Position numbers and translations under genes: made by a program. From Glaciecola sp028401415 (GTDB taxonomy: Bacteria > Pseudomonadota > Gammaproteobacteria > Enterobacterales > Alteromonadaceae), in contig NZ_CP171821.2 in assembly GCF_028401415.2 (NCBI RefSeq), positions 62,001 through 126,000 on the forward strand: 64,000 bases of DNA. Reading direction: 5' to 3'. Each line of letters opens with the position of its first letter. Position 1 is the stretch's first letter. Shown here piece after piece: positions 8,836-18,998 of this stretch. The notes under the pieces were generated by a model. The model searched no databases. It was not told the origin of the DNA and worked only from the letters and a program-made list of their open reading frames with translations.

Positions 8836-9967
8836 CGAAACGACAATGCCGCAAACAACACAGCAAACAAGCAGGTTGTCAGAACTAGACTGGTTACGAG
8901 TGATACTAATTGTGGCCGTATTTGTGCATCATTGTTTTATGCCATTTAACGGCGATGGATGGCACATCATGAACGCTGACTCAAGCAAAGTGCTTGACGA
9001 CATCATGGTATATTTTGAGCAGCTTCGCCTGCCTAGTTTGTTTTTTATTGCCGGGGCAGGAAGTTTCATACTGTTATCCAAATTAAGGTCTGTCAGCTTT
9101 TTAAAAGCTAAGGCGCTGCGGTTGTTATTGCCATTCACAGTAGGTGTGCTGTTAGTTGTGCCGCCTCAAACTTATTTTGAAAACATCGCTCAGTACCGTT
9201 CACTTATTTCCGCGTTTCCAACCTTAATGCTTGAGTTTAAGGTGAATCATTTATGGTTCATCGAATATTTATTGATATTCATGTTGCTCGCCATTGCAAT
9301 TAAACCGCTTATTTCAAGTATATTTGCTTCACAAAGTGACAATGCGATCGCTAAGCGAATCGGCTTAAAAAGTGCGACGATTTTGATTGCGCTCATGCTT
9401 GCGATTTCAAGAGTGATATTTGAACATTTTTTTCCAGAGGATAATGCGTTTTTTATCAGTGAAATTTCAAACATCATTTTTTACTTGTCGTTTTTCATCA
9501 TTGGAATGGTGTTTGTAGCACATCCTGTAGCTTGGAGAAGTTTTAGTAGTAATCGACGTTTTAGTCTGTATTGCTTTATTACTGTGAGTGTTGCGTTCTA
9601 TGCTTATTATTTCCCTGACTATAGCGCCTATTTTTCATTGGCAACAAGATGGTCAATCTGGTGGTTTTTATGCACCCTGCTAAGCTATTTTGGGCTCGCC
9701 ACAATGCTCGGTTATGCACAAACTTACATAAAATCGACACCCGCATGGATGCGAACTGCCAATCAGCTTATCTTCCCGTTTTATATTTTGCATCAAACCG
9801 TGATCGTAATAATTGCATTTTTTGTTGTACAGCTTACTCTCCCCGTTTGGTTAAAAGCGAGCGTGGTGCTGAGTGCTTCATTTTTGATAAGCGCCGGGCT
9901 TTGCAAGTACCTCATTTATAAGTTTGATGCTCTGCGTTTTTTATTCGGTTTGAAGCCTCGACATTAG
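8828..9967 (+). CDS. Acyltransferase 3 family membrane protein (OpgC/OatA-like)
   Basis: Acyltransferase-3 proteins move acyl groups such as acetyl or succinyl across or within the inner membrane onto sugars. The 379-residue protein has about ten hydrophobic segments. The family's N-terminal arrangement is visible: ELDWLRVILIVAVFVHH with H34-H35, then a loop and LPSLFFIAGAGSFILL. FYILHQTVIV near the C-terminus is also typical. The substrate cannot be told; periplasmic glucan or cell-surface polysaccharide are options. It overlaps the upstream phosphatase gene by 8 nt and its last 56 nt overlap, tail to tail, the end of the GH5 gene. Confidence 0.8.
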   Translation: MTNETTMPQTTQQTSRLSELDWLRVILIVAVFVHHCFMPFNGDGWHIMNADSSKVLDDIMVYFEQLRLPSLFFIAGAGSFILLSKLRSVSFLKAKALRLLLPFTVGVLLVVPPQTYFENIAQYRSLISAFPTLMLEFKVNHLWFIEYLLIFMLLAIAIKPLISSIFASQSDNAIAKRIGLKSATILIALMLAISRVIFEHFFPEDNAFFISEISNIIFYLSFFIIGMVFVAHPVAWRSFSSNRRFSLYCFITVSVAFYAYYFPDYSAYFSLATRWSIWWFLCTLLSYFGLATMLGYAQTYIKSTPAWMRTANQLIFPFYILHQTVIVIIAFFVVQLTLPVWLKASVVLSASFLISAGLCKYLIYKFDALRFLFGLKPRH

Positions 9968-11237
9968 TGAACTCCTTTTTTAGCGTCATCCATACTGAGT
10001 TGTTTGATTTCTCTTTGTATAGTTCGTCGTAGTGCAGATGTAGCGTTCCGGCTTGCTGATAGTCCCAATATTTCCAATAGGGCTTATGCTTGCCAAGTTC
10101 GTAATCCATTGAGTTCCAATTGTCCTCTCTGTAAGCGTAGAAGGCCCAATGCCATTTATGCTGATTAAAAATCTCCACTAAATCAGACAAATATTGAGCA
10201 GCACCGGGCATGGTTCTATCCACGCCGAACTCACTTGCCCAAATTCGGTTTGCAGGAATACTGTGCCGCTCAGCCCACTTAACTACCGGGGATAAAAATT
10301 GCTCAATGCTTACTTTGTTCATGTCAAAATTGTCTTCTAGGGCGGGGATAAACACCTTGCCGGGATACTCGAACTTGCCTTGGTTAATGCGTTTTGTTGT
10401 GTATTCATAAGGCTCATACATATGAAATGAATAGATCACGCGCTCATCATCCACTGGCTTAAGATATTTAAACGCCCAAGGCGTTGCGTGCAAGCCTGAT
10501 TCAAGAACGATAGGGGTATGTTCATCTACTTCGCGAATGGCATTTACCATTTGTTGATTAAATCGATTAAGGTCACCAGATCCGCCTTTAACGCTCTGAT
10601 ACCACCTACCGTAATCACCGGTCCAAAATGTCTTTTTGTCATAGAACTTTTCCGGAAAGGGCTCGTTAATTAAGGTATAACCAATCACAGCAGGATGGTC
10701 TTTTAATTCGCCTGCCAAGTCCTTCCAAAAGTGCTTAGACTGCACTAAAAATGAAGTAGTATTGTTTGTAGAAACGACATTATCGACATTGTCGGAATTC
10801 TCAATCATGCCTTCCAACCAAAGACGCCCATCATTTTGATTGGCGTTGCTTTGTCGAAATCGTGCGCCAGGCAAACTTAGTGGTGTAATAACGACTTTGA
10901 TATCGTACTCATTGGCAACGTCAAGATAGGTCAGTAGTTTTTTGAGGTCGGCTTTTACTAAGCCTTGATAATTGTCCGCATTGCCGAGCAAAAAGTCGCG
11001 CTGATCGCTTTGCCATTTTTCATAGGTAAATCGCACCGTATGAATGCCAGCATCGTGAGCCGCTTGAAACCAAGCTCGCTGTGGTATTTGGTTAAAATAA
11101 TTGGTGCCTTTGCGTTGGGAATCCCAATAACTGAGTTTGTCAGGAGGCACTTGTTCAAAAGGTGTATCTTCACTGGCGTGAACCGCACCTATGGCAGCAA
11201 AAAATAAAGTAATGAAGGCAAATGCGAATCTATTCAT
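9912..11237 (-). CDS. Secreted glycoside hydrolase family 5 enzyme
   Basis: GH5 enzymes cut beta-linked glucans, mannans and related polymers with two glutamates. The 441-residue protein has a signal peptide ending near AVHA-SED (residue 20/21). The acid/base E192 sits in TLINEPFPEKF and the nucleophile E336 in IWASEFGVDR. The sugar-contacting FHMYEPYEY strand lies between them. The catalytic domain fills the protein and no carbohydrate-binding module is visible. Substrate is uncertain: endoglucanase-like and exo-glucanase-like members share this layout. Its 3' end overlaps the acyltransferase gene. The 276-bp gap to the MarR gene on the other side is shared. Confidence 0.88.
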   Translation of the reverse strand: MNRFAFAFITLFFAAIGAVHASEDTPFEQVPPDKLSYWDSQRKGTNYFNQIPQRAWFQAAHDAGIHTVRFTYEKWQSDQRDFLLGNADNYQGLVKADLKKLLTYLDVANEYDIKVVITPLSLPGARFRQSNANQNDGRLWLEGMIENSDNVDNVVSTNNTTSFLVQSKHFWKDLAGELKDHPAVIGYTLINEPFPEKFYDKKTFWTGDYGRWYQSVKGGSGDLNRFNQQMVNAIREVDEHTPIVLESGLHATPWAFKYLKPVDDERVIYSFHMYEPYEYTTKRINQGKFEYPGKVFIPALEDNFDMNKVSIEQFLSPVVKWAERHSIPANRIWASEFGVDRTMPGAAQYLSDLVEIFNQHKWHWAFYAYREDNWNSMDYELGKHKPYWKYWDYQQAGTLHLHYDELYKEKSNNSVWMTLKKEFTNVEASNRIKNAEHQTYK

Positions 11238-11468
11238 ATTTTATTTGCAGAAACAAATTCAATTTAAAACAGTATGCTAATTAGAGCAATGAAACAAGTT
11301 ATCTGTGGTTTAAATCGTTTGCTCTATGACCGGAGCACTGAAGAATAATACTAGGTCTTAACAAAGCTTATACCTATGACTGAAGTTATTGCCCATATGC
11401 CAAAATGATGACTATTGTGCTTAACATGCAAGCGCGCACATCACCATAAACCCATGCTTGTAAATAAA

Positions 11469-11494
11469 TATAATCGATAATATAGTTGATTATA
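11469..11494. promoter_or_regulatory. Candidate MarR operator upstream of marR-GNAT
   Basis: A perfect 7-bp inverted repeat TATAATC/GATTATA (11469-11475 and 11488-11494, 12-nt spacer) lies 32 bp before the MarR start in very AT-rich DNA. MarR proteins usually bind such palindromes over their own promoter. The site is predicted by shape and place only. Confidence 0.4.
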
Positions 11495-11525
11495 TAAATG
11501 ATTATGCAATAACTTGAGTTTGAAT

Positions 11526-12017
11526 ATGAATGAAGATTTTCTCGACGAACTAGGAGAACTTGCCCTAGCTAGCCGATTAAAAAGACTTTCTGAAAAAATG
11601 TTGGCGGATGTAAGCAGCGTATACCAGCATTTTGACGTAAGCGTGCAAGCAAAGTGGTTTCCACTTTTTGCATTATTGGACAGTAAGGCTAGCGTCAGCA
11701 TTGTCCAAGCGGCGAATTTGTTAGGTTTTTCCCAGCCGGCGATCAGTCAATTTTGCAAACAACTTGAGGCTAAAGACTTAATCATAATCCAAGTGTCAAA
11801 TGAAGATTCTCGTAAAAAATATATCAGTCTAAGTAAGAAGGGTAGGTCCGAAGTTGCAAAGATGCGGCCTATGTGGAAAGCCGTTAGACAAGCGGCCAAA
11901 CAGCTATGTGAGCAAGGTGGGAATGACTTTTTCGCATCTTTGGTGCGGCTCGAAAAAGCCCTTTATTCTCAATCACTATATACCCGAATTTTGGAGGAAT
12001 CGAGTGCAGAAAAATAA
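11526..12017 (+). CDS. MarR-family transcriptional regulator
   Basis: The 163-residue protein is a winged-helix dimeric regulator. The DNA-binding part is visible at about residues 55-110: a helix-turn-helix AANLLGFSQPAISQFCKQLEAKDLI followed by a wing with SNEDSRKKYISLSKKG, the usual D-x-R-x-x basic signature. Flanking helices at both ends should form the dimer interface. The ATG at 11526 was chosen over a TTG at 11514, although its ribosome site is weak. Its end overlaps the start of the GNAT gene by 14 bp, so the two are a unit; such pairs often respond to small toxic compounds. Confidence 0.85.
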   Translation: MNEDFLDELGELALASRLKRLSEKMLADVSSVYQHFDVSVQAKWFPLFALLDSKASVSIVQAANLLGFSQPAISQFCKQLEAKDLIIIQVSNEDSRKKYISLSKKGRSEVAKMRPMWKAVRQAAKQLCEQGGNDFFASLVRLEKALYSQSLYTRILEESSAEK

Positions 12018-12510
12018 GCTTACCGTACTCAACTATTCATCTGGGTTGTCCCACTATTTCGATAGTATTAATCGCCAGTGGTTAGAGGAGATGTTTGTCG
12101 TTGAACCCATTGACGATAAAGTCTTAAAAGACCCGCAAACTTACATCATTGAACCCGGTGGCGCTATTTGGTTCGTCAAACATGAAACTTTGGGAATAGT
12201 GGGCACATGCGCGCTATTGAACAAAGGAGATGGATATTTTGAACTGACAAAAATGGGAGTATTAGCAAACTGCCGTGGATTAAAAATTGGAGAAACGCTT
12301 TTGCAACATGTGCTTGAGTTTTGTAGTAAATCTTCACTGCCTCGTGTTTTCTTGCTAACCAGTACAAAATGTAAAGCCGCTATTCATTTGTATGAAAAAC
12401 TTGGCTTTACTCATAGCGCTTTTATCATGCAAAAGTTTGGAAGCAGCTATGAGCGTTGCGATGTCGCAATGGAGTTATCGAAAGAAACGCAGCTAAGGGA
12501 AACTAGATAA
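12004..12510 (+). CDS. GNAT-family N-acetyltransferase
   Basis: This is a 168-residue acetyl-CoA-dependent acetyltransferase of unknown acceptor. The core fold is readable: strands GIVGTCALL and YFELTKMGVL, then the acetyl-CoA pyrophosphate loop CRGLKIGETLLQ, and the late strand/helix RVFLLTSTKCKAAIHLYEKLGFTHS typical of the family. The start is a GTG at 12004 with a strong GGAGG site (11993-11997) lying inside the marR gene. The longer frame that begins at 11854 lies wholly in marR and is rejected. Coupling to a MarR regulator suggests the acceptor may be the regulator's ligand or a drug-like amine, which is inference. Confidence 0.87.
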   Translation: MQKNKLTVLNYSSGLSHYFDSINRQWLEEMFVVEPIDDKVLKDPQTYIIEPGGAIWFVKHETLGIVGTCALLNKGDGYFELTKMGVLANCRGLKIGETLLQHVLEFCSKSSLPRVFLLTSTKCKAAIHLYEKLGFTHSAFIMQKFGSSYERCDVAMELSKETQLRETR

Positions 12511-12582
12511 ACACGCTCTAGACCGCTAGGTAATTTAACTAACATGTGGTATTTTTAATTGACGTCTAAAAAGGAATTTAAC

Positions 12583-15147
12583 ATGCTTGTCAGTTTAAAA
12601 AATCTTTCTGGTTACATAGTCTTAGCACTTTCTATAGTTTCAATTTTTTTCAGTTACGCTGTCGCGCAATCAGGTGAATCTCAAGAACCGTCCGATGAAG
12701 ATGATGCTCCCATTACAATAGAATCGCTTACCAAAGATGCTAAGCGATTTGGCGGTATCTTTACGTTTTATCAAAATAAAAACGACGGTAATTTGATGAT
12801 GGAGATATCAGCTGAGCAACTTAATAGCGAGTATCTTTATTATGGATTCATCCAAAACGGCGTTGCTGACGCAGGCACACAACGCGGGTTTTACACAGGA
12901 CAAGATGTAATTGAAATCCGCAAGCGCTTTAATCGAATAGACTTCATTAGCAAAAACACCAGCTACTATATTGATCCACAAAGTCCCCTCGCCAATGGTG
13001 GCTTTGCAAACATTACCGATGCAGTACTTGCTAGCATTGAAATACTCGCCGAGTCAGATGATGGCACCCGTTATTTAATAAATGCCGATGAAATCTTTCT
13101 TACTGAAGTACTTGCCAATTTAAAGCAAATGGTGGATGCAGATGACAATGACGAATTTGCATTTGATGTGGGGGATCTATCGGATGAACGGACCAGCTAC
13201 GCGCATGTGGGGGTGTACCCTGAAAATGTCAATGTGCGCACTGACTACGTGTACAGTAACCCTGAACCAGATAATACCGGAAGTGAACGCACGGAGGACG
13301 CTCGGGCAACGACTATCACGGTTCAACACAGTTTTGTCGCGATGCCCGATGCTGACTTTGTGCCGCGTCTGGATGACAATCGAGTTGGGTACTTTCGAAC
13401 GCAAGTTACCGATCTGAATTCATATGATATTACCCCTTACCGCGATTTAATTACCCGATGGAGGTTAATTAAGAAAGATCCAAACGCAGCTCTATCAGAG
13501 CCTGTAGAGCCTATCGTTTGGTGGATAGAAAATACCACCCCATATGAATATCGTGACATCATGCGAAAAGGTGTATTGCAGTGGAACAAAGCCTTTGAAA
13601 AAGCAGGGTTTAAAAATGCGATTGTGGTGAATATTCAACCCGATGACGCGGTATGGAGTGCAGATGATATTCGCTATAATGTTGTCCGTTGGTCAAATAC
13701 ACCTGAGGGCAGTTTTGCGTTTGGTCCGAGTTACATCAACCCACGCACGGGTGAAATTCTTGGTGCGGATGTGATGTTTGAACAATCCTTTTTAAATACC
13801 TATGGATTTCGTGCTGATGTATTGGGTGATCCTAATGCAAATTCGCTAAATTTTCGCAAACCGCAACATAAACACCAGTCACATCATTTTTGCTCAAAGG
13901 GTCATAGGCTTCAAGAAATAGTCTCTTTTGGTAGGGTTGCTCTAGATGCTATGGATGCATCTGTAAGCGAAAAACGTAAGGTTATCGAGCAAATGTTGTA
14001 TGAGCTTATGTTGCATGAAGTGGGTCACACATTAGGTTTAATGCATAACATGAAAGCGTCGAATCTTCATTCATTAGCAGATATTCATCATGAAGAAGTC
14101 ACGCAAGGTAAACTGAGCGCGTCTGTTATGGATTATGGAGCATTAGTGATTGCACCACCTGGTATTGAACAAGGTGATTTCTTTATGACGGAGCCTGGGG
14201 TTTATGATGATTGGGCCATACAATTCGGCTATGACCCAGAGATTGAAGGAGAGGCTCGTGTAGCTTTGTTATCTCGCTCAACAGAGCGGGAACTTAGCTT
14301 TGGAAATGATGCTGATGATATGCGAAGTCCCGGCGCGGGCATTGATCCGGATATTACTATTTGGGACATGAGTGATGACGGCATAGGCTTTGCCGAACAG
14401 CAATTTGAGCTCATTGATGCCATAACGCCCAATTTGCTCGATAAAATGCGAAAAGAGGGTGAAAGCCATGCGAAAATTCGGGCAGCACTTGGGATGCTCA
14501 TTTCGTATAAGTACTCTGGTACTGCTAATGTTGCAAATTATATCGGCGGCGTTCACGTAGACAGGGCAAAACAAGGCCAAAAAGGCGCGAGCGTCCCATA
14601 TTCGCCGGTTGGCTTACAAAATCAAAAGCGAGCGATGAATGTGTTGAAAAAACATGTATTATCGCCAGAAGCCTTTAGCCTGCCAGCATCTCTCATTGCT
14701 CATGCGGCGATGCAACCAAGGGGATTTGAGCATTACGAATATACCGAAGACCCTAAAATACATGAAGCGATTTCTTCAATTCAACACATCATTTTTGACA
14801 GGTTGCTAGACCCAGTATTGATGACTCGGATGACCGATACGCAGCTATACGGAAATGAATATTCTGTAAACGCAATGTTGGCCGACTTAAGCGATGCGGT
14901 ATTTGCTAGCGATATTAGGTCCAGTGTGAATACTAAACGTCAGAATCTGCAAATCGAATATATCCATCGTTTAACTGGAATTATTAGCGAAGAAAGCTCC
15001 CACGATTATCAGTCTCAAGCCGCAAGTTTTCATGAGTTAAACAAGCTTGTTAAATTACTATCAAAATCAAAGCAAGGCGATGATGCAACTCAAGCGCACC
15101 GTGCGTATGCTTTGCACCTTATCGAATTAGCATTGGATAAACCATAA
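12583..15147 (+). CDS. Large secreted zinc-dependent metalloprotease (DUF5117/DUF4953-like)
   Basis: The 854-residue protein starts with a signal peptide (about residues 1-29, cleavage near AVAQ-SGE) and an acidic linker. The zinc site HEVGHTLGLMH begins at residue 478, an HExxHxxGxxH motif of the metzincin clan. It is followed by a serine/methionine turn (SASVMDYG) where metzincins have their Met-turn. The long N-terminal part (YLYYGFIQNGVAD, and YINPRTGEILGADVMF just before the zinc site) matches a widespread family of uncharacterised bacterial metalloproteases. The ATG at 12583 has an AAGGA site; a TTG at 12559 is rejected. It follows the GNAT gene by about 70 bp. Confidence 0.85.
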   Translation: MLVSLKNLSGYIVLALSIVSIFFSYAVAQSGESQEPSDEDDAPITIESLTKDAKRFGGIFTFYQNKNDGNLMMEISAEQLNSEYLYYGFIQNGVADAGTQRGFYTGQDVIEIRKRFNRIDFISKNTSYYIDPQSPLANGGFANITDAVLASIEILAESDDGTRYLINADEIFLTEVLANLKQMVDADDNDEFAFDVGDLSDERTSYAHVGVYPENVNVRTDYVYSNPEPDNTGSERTEDARATTITVQHSFVAMPDADFVPRLDDNRVGYFRTQVTDLNSYDITPYRDLITRWRLIKKDPNAALSEPVEPIVWWIENTTPYEYRDIMRKGVLQWNKAFEKAGFKNAIVVNIQPDDAVWSADDIRYNVVRWSNTPEGSFAFGPSYINPRTGEILGADVMFEQSFLNTYGFRADVLGDPNANSLNFRKPQHKHQSHHFCSKGHRLQEIVSFGRVALDAMDASVSEKRKVIEQMLYELMLHEVGHTLGLMHNMKASNLHSLADIHHEEVTQGKLSASVMDYGALVIAPPGIEQGDFFMTEPGVYDDWAIQFGYDPEIEGEARVALLSRSTERELSFGNDADDMRSPGAGIDPDITIWDMSDDGIGFAEQQFELIDAITPNLLDKMRKEGESHAKIRAALGMLISYKYSGTANVANYIGGVHVDRAKQGQKGASVPYSPVGLQNQKRAMNVLKKHVLSPEAFSLPASLIAHAAMQPRGFEHYEYTEDPKIHEAISSIQHIIFDRLLDPVLMTRMTDTQLYGNEYSVNAMLADLSDAVFASDIRSSVNTKRQNLQIEYIHRLTGIISEESSHDYQSQAASFHELNKLVKLLSKSKQGDDATQAHRAYALHLIELALDKP

Positions 15148-15172
15148 TACCGCGGCATTGCAAATGCAATAA

Positions 15173-15207
15173 AAAACTGCACGCTTCAGATTGAAACATG
15201 CAGTTTT
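15173..15207. terminator. Candidate terminator between convergent metalloprotease and TonB receptor genes
   Basis: A 9-bp perfect inverted repeat AAAACTGCA/TGCAGTTTT (15173-15181, 15199-15207) with a 17-nt loop has A runs on one side and T runs on the other. It could serve both convergent genes, but the loop is long and GC content low. Confidence 0.5.
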
Positions 15208-15285
15208 GAGATATTGTTAATAGTCTTGTTTTATTTACGCCGTAAATTGAATACCAAAGGTACCAAATACTCATACCTGAAGACA

Positions 15286-18200
15286 TTAGAACCGCTTTTG
15301 AACATTCAATCTAACTGTTCGCCCATCATACTGAAGTCTTCTCGGTAATAATCGCGTAGTGTCAAATTCGAAAGGGTCTTCGTCTGTTAAGTTGAACAGT
15401 TGTAGTGTAAGTCGAATATCATTCTCAAAGTTATAGTTGACCTGCGCGTCTAATTGACCACGGGCATCAACGGTGCGTTCGCCCACAATTGCAGTATTTG
15501 CCCCTTCAACACCAAACTCATCACGATAGTTGTACGCTAGGCGTATTCCTAGGTTTTTAGTCTCGTAATAGCCAATAAGGTTGTATGTTTCTGGCGATAC
15601 TCGGTTCAATGACCGTCCTTCGTCATTTTCATTATTAATTTTTGAATAGTTGATAGTAAATCCAAAGTCTTTGAAAAAGTTGTCTAAAAAGTCAAAGTTT
15701 TGTGTTATTTGAACTTCGAAGCCATCAACTTTAGTTATTGAATCCTGATTCACATTTCTATCAATACGAATTCGTCTGTTTCGTTGAATTTCATCACCGG
15801 TAAAGCCGTCGTCTATTCTGCATGTGGTGTTATCTAGCAAAAGTGGCCCTGATGTGTATGTACCAATTGATGTTTGCCCTGACTCGGCGGTGATTTCTCC
15901 ATCAATTGTAATACCCTCAAGAGGACATACAATTTCGCGAATTATGTCGGCTTCAACATCTTTGGTAAAATAGTTAACGCCAATCATACTACCTTTGCGG
16001 TTGTACCATGCTAGACCTATATCGAAAGCAGTCGATGTTCTGGGTTCAACCTCAACATTAGACACATTGACTGAAACGTTACCTACCGGCTCAAATTCGT
16101 TATCTTCTTCTTCCTCATCTGGGTTGGGCGGATTATTGACGATAATGGTTGGTGACGGACTAAATTCAGTTAATTCAACCGTTTCAAATGTTTCGTAATA
16201 TGCAGCGCGCATTACGATATCTTCTGTAAGCTCATAAATAACGTTAATTGAGGGCAGTACAGAACTATATGATCCCGTCGCATCAGGTGCGGTGGGTGAA
16301 GTAGGGTTATCGAGTCTGCCGGCGATATCCACATCAACATATCTAAGCCCAAAGTTACCGCGAATAGGAATGTCGTAGTCATCGCCACTAAATCTTGCCA
16401 TAACATATGCTTCAACAGCGTCTCGTTCAGAGGTGAAATTTCCCCCCCTTGCTCTATTGATAGCATTCGGACCTCGCTGGTAAAATGGGCGTTGGTCGGA
16501 GAATAAAGGAATATCAGTAACCAATGGTTCATCAGTTTCGTTCGCGCTGGCGTCTAGCGGGAAAATGAAATCAATAAGTGCGTCGGTGTTAATGGACAAG
16601 TAGTTATCGATTTCGGCGCCCGGTACGCTGCCGCCAAAGAAACCATTTCCGTCGGTAATTGATTCGCTTTGAACAACTAAGGTATCGATGATGTCAGCAT
16701 AACCACTTAAAGGAATACCAATGGCAGCAAGACTAGTCTGAGCCGATTCACCTTCTTCTTTAATATACATACCACCTACTTTGACGGCCGTAAGAGGACC
16801 TGCGTTATCAAAGCTGTATTCCCAGTCGGTACCAATGCTGGTGTATTCTCGCCGAGCTGCGCTGTTTCCGCCTGTTACAATAACGCCGTTTGCTACCAAA
16901 GAATTAAGTTCGTCATAAATAATGTTGCCGTTACTGTCTCTTAGGCACAGAGTTTCTGCTTCATTTAGTTGGCACCGCAGTCTTGGGATAGTTCCGGTAA
17001 ACCCATTGACGGAGATATCATTGCCTGACAGATTACCTGTCCCTGCTAGCGCAAGTGCGCCATCCGGGATAAACAAATCAAATAGGAAATTATCGAAGTT
17101 ACCTAGGCCCGTATTCACCTCCCCTCGAAGTCCGTTACTGTCGTCAAGATCGCTATTGTTGCCGACTTGACGAATGCCAAATCGAAACTGCTCTTGTCCT
17201 CTTAAGTTATTTGCCTCGGATATCGTGCCGACCACCCGGCCAGTGAGGTTTTCGCCTTCATAATTAAACTGCGGGTAAATCGCATATACTTCTTCACTTG
17301 TCGGGAAGTTCCTATTTTCGATATTGACAGAGGGGTCTTCAAATTCAAAGTTAGACATCACATAGGTAGGCGCTAATACAATCGGGTCATCTTCACCCTC
17401 TGCTACGAAGTTTGCCATACCAACGGAGGTCAAATCGCCAAGTTGTCTAATTTGGTTGGGTGAACGATTTAAGTCCACGATCAAGAAATTGGTTTTCGCT
17501 TCAGTTAGGTCACGTTTTGCATATAAACCATCTACTCTAAAACTCATTTCGTCGTTTATGATATATTCAAAGCCGGTTGCAACCGACACGCGCTCCCCAG
17601 TAGATATTTGTGATTCCTGTCTATATCCTTGGGGATATATTATCTCCGCGTTAGGCTCTAAACCAGCGTAATTGATGTCGGCATTAAGGCCAAAGTCGCC
17701 GGCAGAATTTCGGCCTATTGAGCGATAGCCATTAATATTGATAATATCCCTCCTAAAGCTCATGTCTTCCCAAGATACTGTGCCGTAAACACCAAACTTT
17801 CCGTCATTGAAGTGCTTGGAGCCAGTAATGAAGAACTCTGGGACAAAGTCTTCGGTCAGTTCTTCATATCCTCCACCTGCGCGAACAACAACTTGTCCAT
17901 CCTTTCGCTTAAGCGCTGAGTTTATTCTTAAGTCAACATTAGCAGATAGGCCACCTGATAGAATATCTGGGCGAAAAGACTTGGTTACATATGCACCATT
18001 AAAAATGGCTGAATCAAACATACCAAAAGGGTTTGCATTGCGACCACGCCTTGCTGCAGAGGCAATTCCTAAGCCTTGCACAGTTGTTAAGGCAAATGAG
18101 CCAGGAAGTCCACGAACGGAAATAGTCGCTTCACGGCGCGCATTTTCTCGGTCAATCTGCACGCCTGGAATGCGTTGTAAGGCTTCGCCTAAGTTTAAGT

Positions 18201-18471
18201 CAGGAAAGTTACCTAAATCATCAGCAGATATGCCGTCAAGAATCACATCCGATGCTCGTTTTTCTAACAAGGCCCCCTCGATTGACGATCGTATACCTGC
18301 TACCTCTATGACCTCGACAACATTCTCTTCGTCGCCTTCATCTGCATTGGTCTGTTGAGCATTTACACTTGCAGATAGCATAAGGTTTGAAGCTAAAGCA
18401 GCTGATATTAAAAGTGCAATTTTTGAACGGCTAATATTATGTGGGTCACTAGCAGATGGTGATTTGGTCAT
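15286..18471 (-). CDS. TonB-dependent outer-membrane receptor, large polysaccharide-type
   Basis: This 1061-residue receptor should bind oligosaccharides at the outer membrane and import them with TonB energy. A signal peptide (cleavage near VNAQQ) is followed by a possible TonB box region (VVEVIEVAGIRSS). The plug domain holds NLGEALQRIPGVQIDRE and SVRGLPGSFALTTVQG, and about 850 residues of barrel end in the aromatic RLNVQKRF. Its size and the IRSSIEGALLEKR segment fit the carbohydrate-type receptors of Alteromonadales, not siderophore receptors. An AAGGA ribosome site lies 7 nt before the ATG. It sits first in a set with lyase-like and sulfatase genes, so it is the likely importer of their products. 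Confidence 0.9.
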   Translation of the reverse strand: MTKSPSASDPHNISRSKIALLISAALASNLMLSASVNAQQTNADEGDEENVVEVIEVAGIRSSIEGALLEKRASDVILDGISADDLGNFPDLNLGEALQRIPGVQIDRENARREATISVRGLPGSFALTTVQGLGIASAARRGRNANPFGMFDSAIFNGAYVTKSFRPDILSGGLSANVDLRINSALKRKDGQVVVRAGGGYEELTEDFVPEFFITGSKHFNDGKFGVYGTVSWEDMSFRRDIININGYRSIGRNSAGDFGLNADINYAGLEPNAEIIYPQGYRQESQISTGERVSVATGFEYIINDEMSFRVDGLYAKRDLTEAKTNFLIVDLNRSPNQIRQLGDLTSVGMANFVAEGEDDPIVLAPTYVMSNFEFEDPSVNIENRNFPTSEEVYAIYPQFNYEGENLTGRVVGTISEANNLRGQEQFRFGIRQVGNNSDLDDSNGLRGEVNTGLGNFDNFLFDLFIPDGALALAGTGNLSGNDISVNGFTGTIPRLRCQLNEAETLCLRDSNGNIIYDELNSLVANGVIVTGGNSAARREYTSIGTDWEYSFDNAGPLTAVKVGGMYIKEEGESAQTSLAAIGIPLSGYADIIDTLVVQSESITDGNGFFGGSVPGAEIDNYLSINTDALIDFIFPLDASANETDEPLVTDIPLFSDQRPFYQRGPNAINRARGGNFTSERDAVEAYVMARFSGDDYDIPIRGNFGLRYVDVDIAGRLDNPTSPTAPDATGSYSSVLPSINVIYELTEDIVMRAAYYETFETVELTEFSPSPTIIVNNPPNPDEEEEDNEFEPVGNVSVNVSNVEVEPRTSTAFDIGLAWYNRKGSMIGVNYFTKDVEADIIREIVCPLEGITIDGEITAESGQTSIGTYTSGPLLLDNTTCRIDDGFTGDEIQRNRRIRIDRNVNQDSITKVDGFEVQITQNFDFLDNFFKDFGFTINYSKINNENDEGRSLNRVSPETYNLIGYYETKNLGIRLAYNYRDEFGVEGANTAIVGERTVDARGQLDAQVNYNFENDIRLTLQLFNLTDEDPFEFDTTRLLPRRLQYDGRTVRLNVQKRF

Positions 18472-18998
18472 TCCGATATCCTTGTCCTAGACTGTTTATT
18501 TTAAGGTTTGTAAGTCTATTTCGCTAAAGCCTTACTACAACAGTACACAGTGCGTTAACACAAAATTTACATCACTTTACAATCATGATCAATCACTTTC
18601 AGTCTTTTGTGGACAGTAAATATCGCAAATTAAATAATAAATACTAGAAAAAGGTGTGAAGAGAGTATTAAAAAAGGTGCTTTAGTGATAGTTAACCCGT
18701 GGGTAAATCAAATTTGAAGGTTAGTTAAGTTTATAATAAAAAAAGAAAATACATAGGATTATGAGTGATTGTATGAACCGGATTGTTGTTCAATAACAGC
18801 CTATATTTAAGTCCTAATAGTTATATTGAGTATACCAAAAGCTGTATTTTGACGGTGTTTGTCACATAAATATACTTTAGATAACTGCGTATGCGAGTTG
18901 CTTTTGTTGCAATCTAATAGTCTAAGTGTGCCTTTATGAATTTTATTGATTGAAATTGATTGATGTGAATATTTGTAAGGATACATTGCATTTTGGCT
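18472..18998. other. 527-bp intergenic region upstream of the TonB receptor
   Basis: No gene is visible. The stretch is AT-rich and must hold the receptor promoter on the minus strand, and the 3' end of the BNR-4 gene lies at its other side. A near-palindrome TTAACCCGTGGGTAAA at 18692-18707 (12 of 16 positions symmetric) could bind a sugar-responsive regulator. I see no clear terminator for the BNR-4 gene. Confidence 0.35.

Noticed and set aside
11854..12003. Long upstream extension of the GNAT frame
   Set aside because: It lies within the MarR gene; the GTG at 12004 has a strong GGAGG site.
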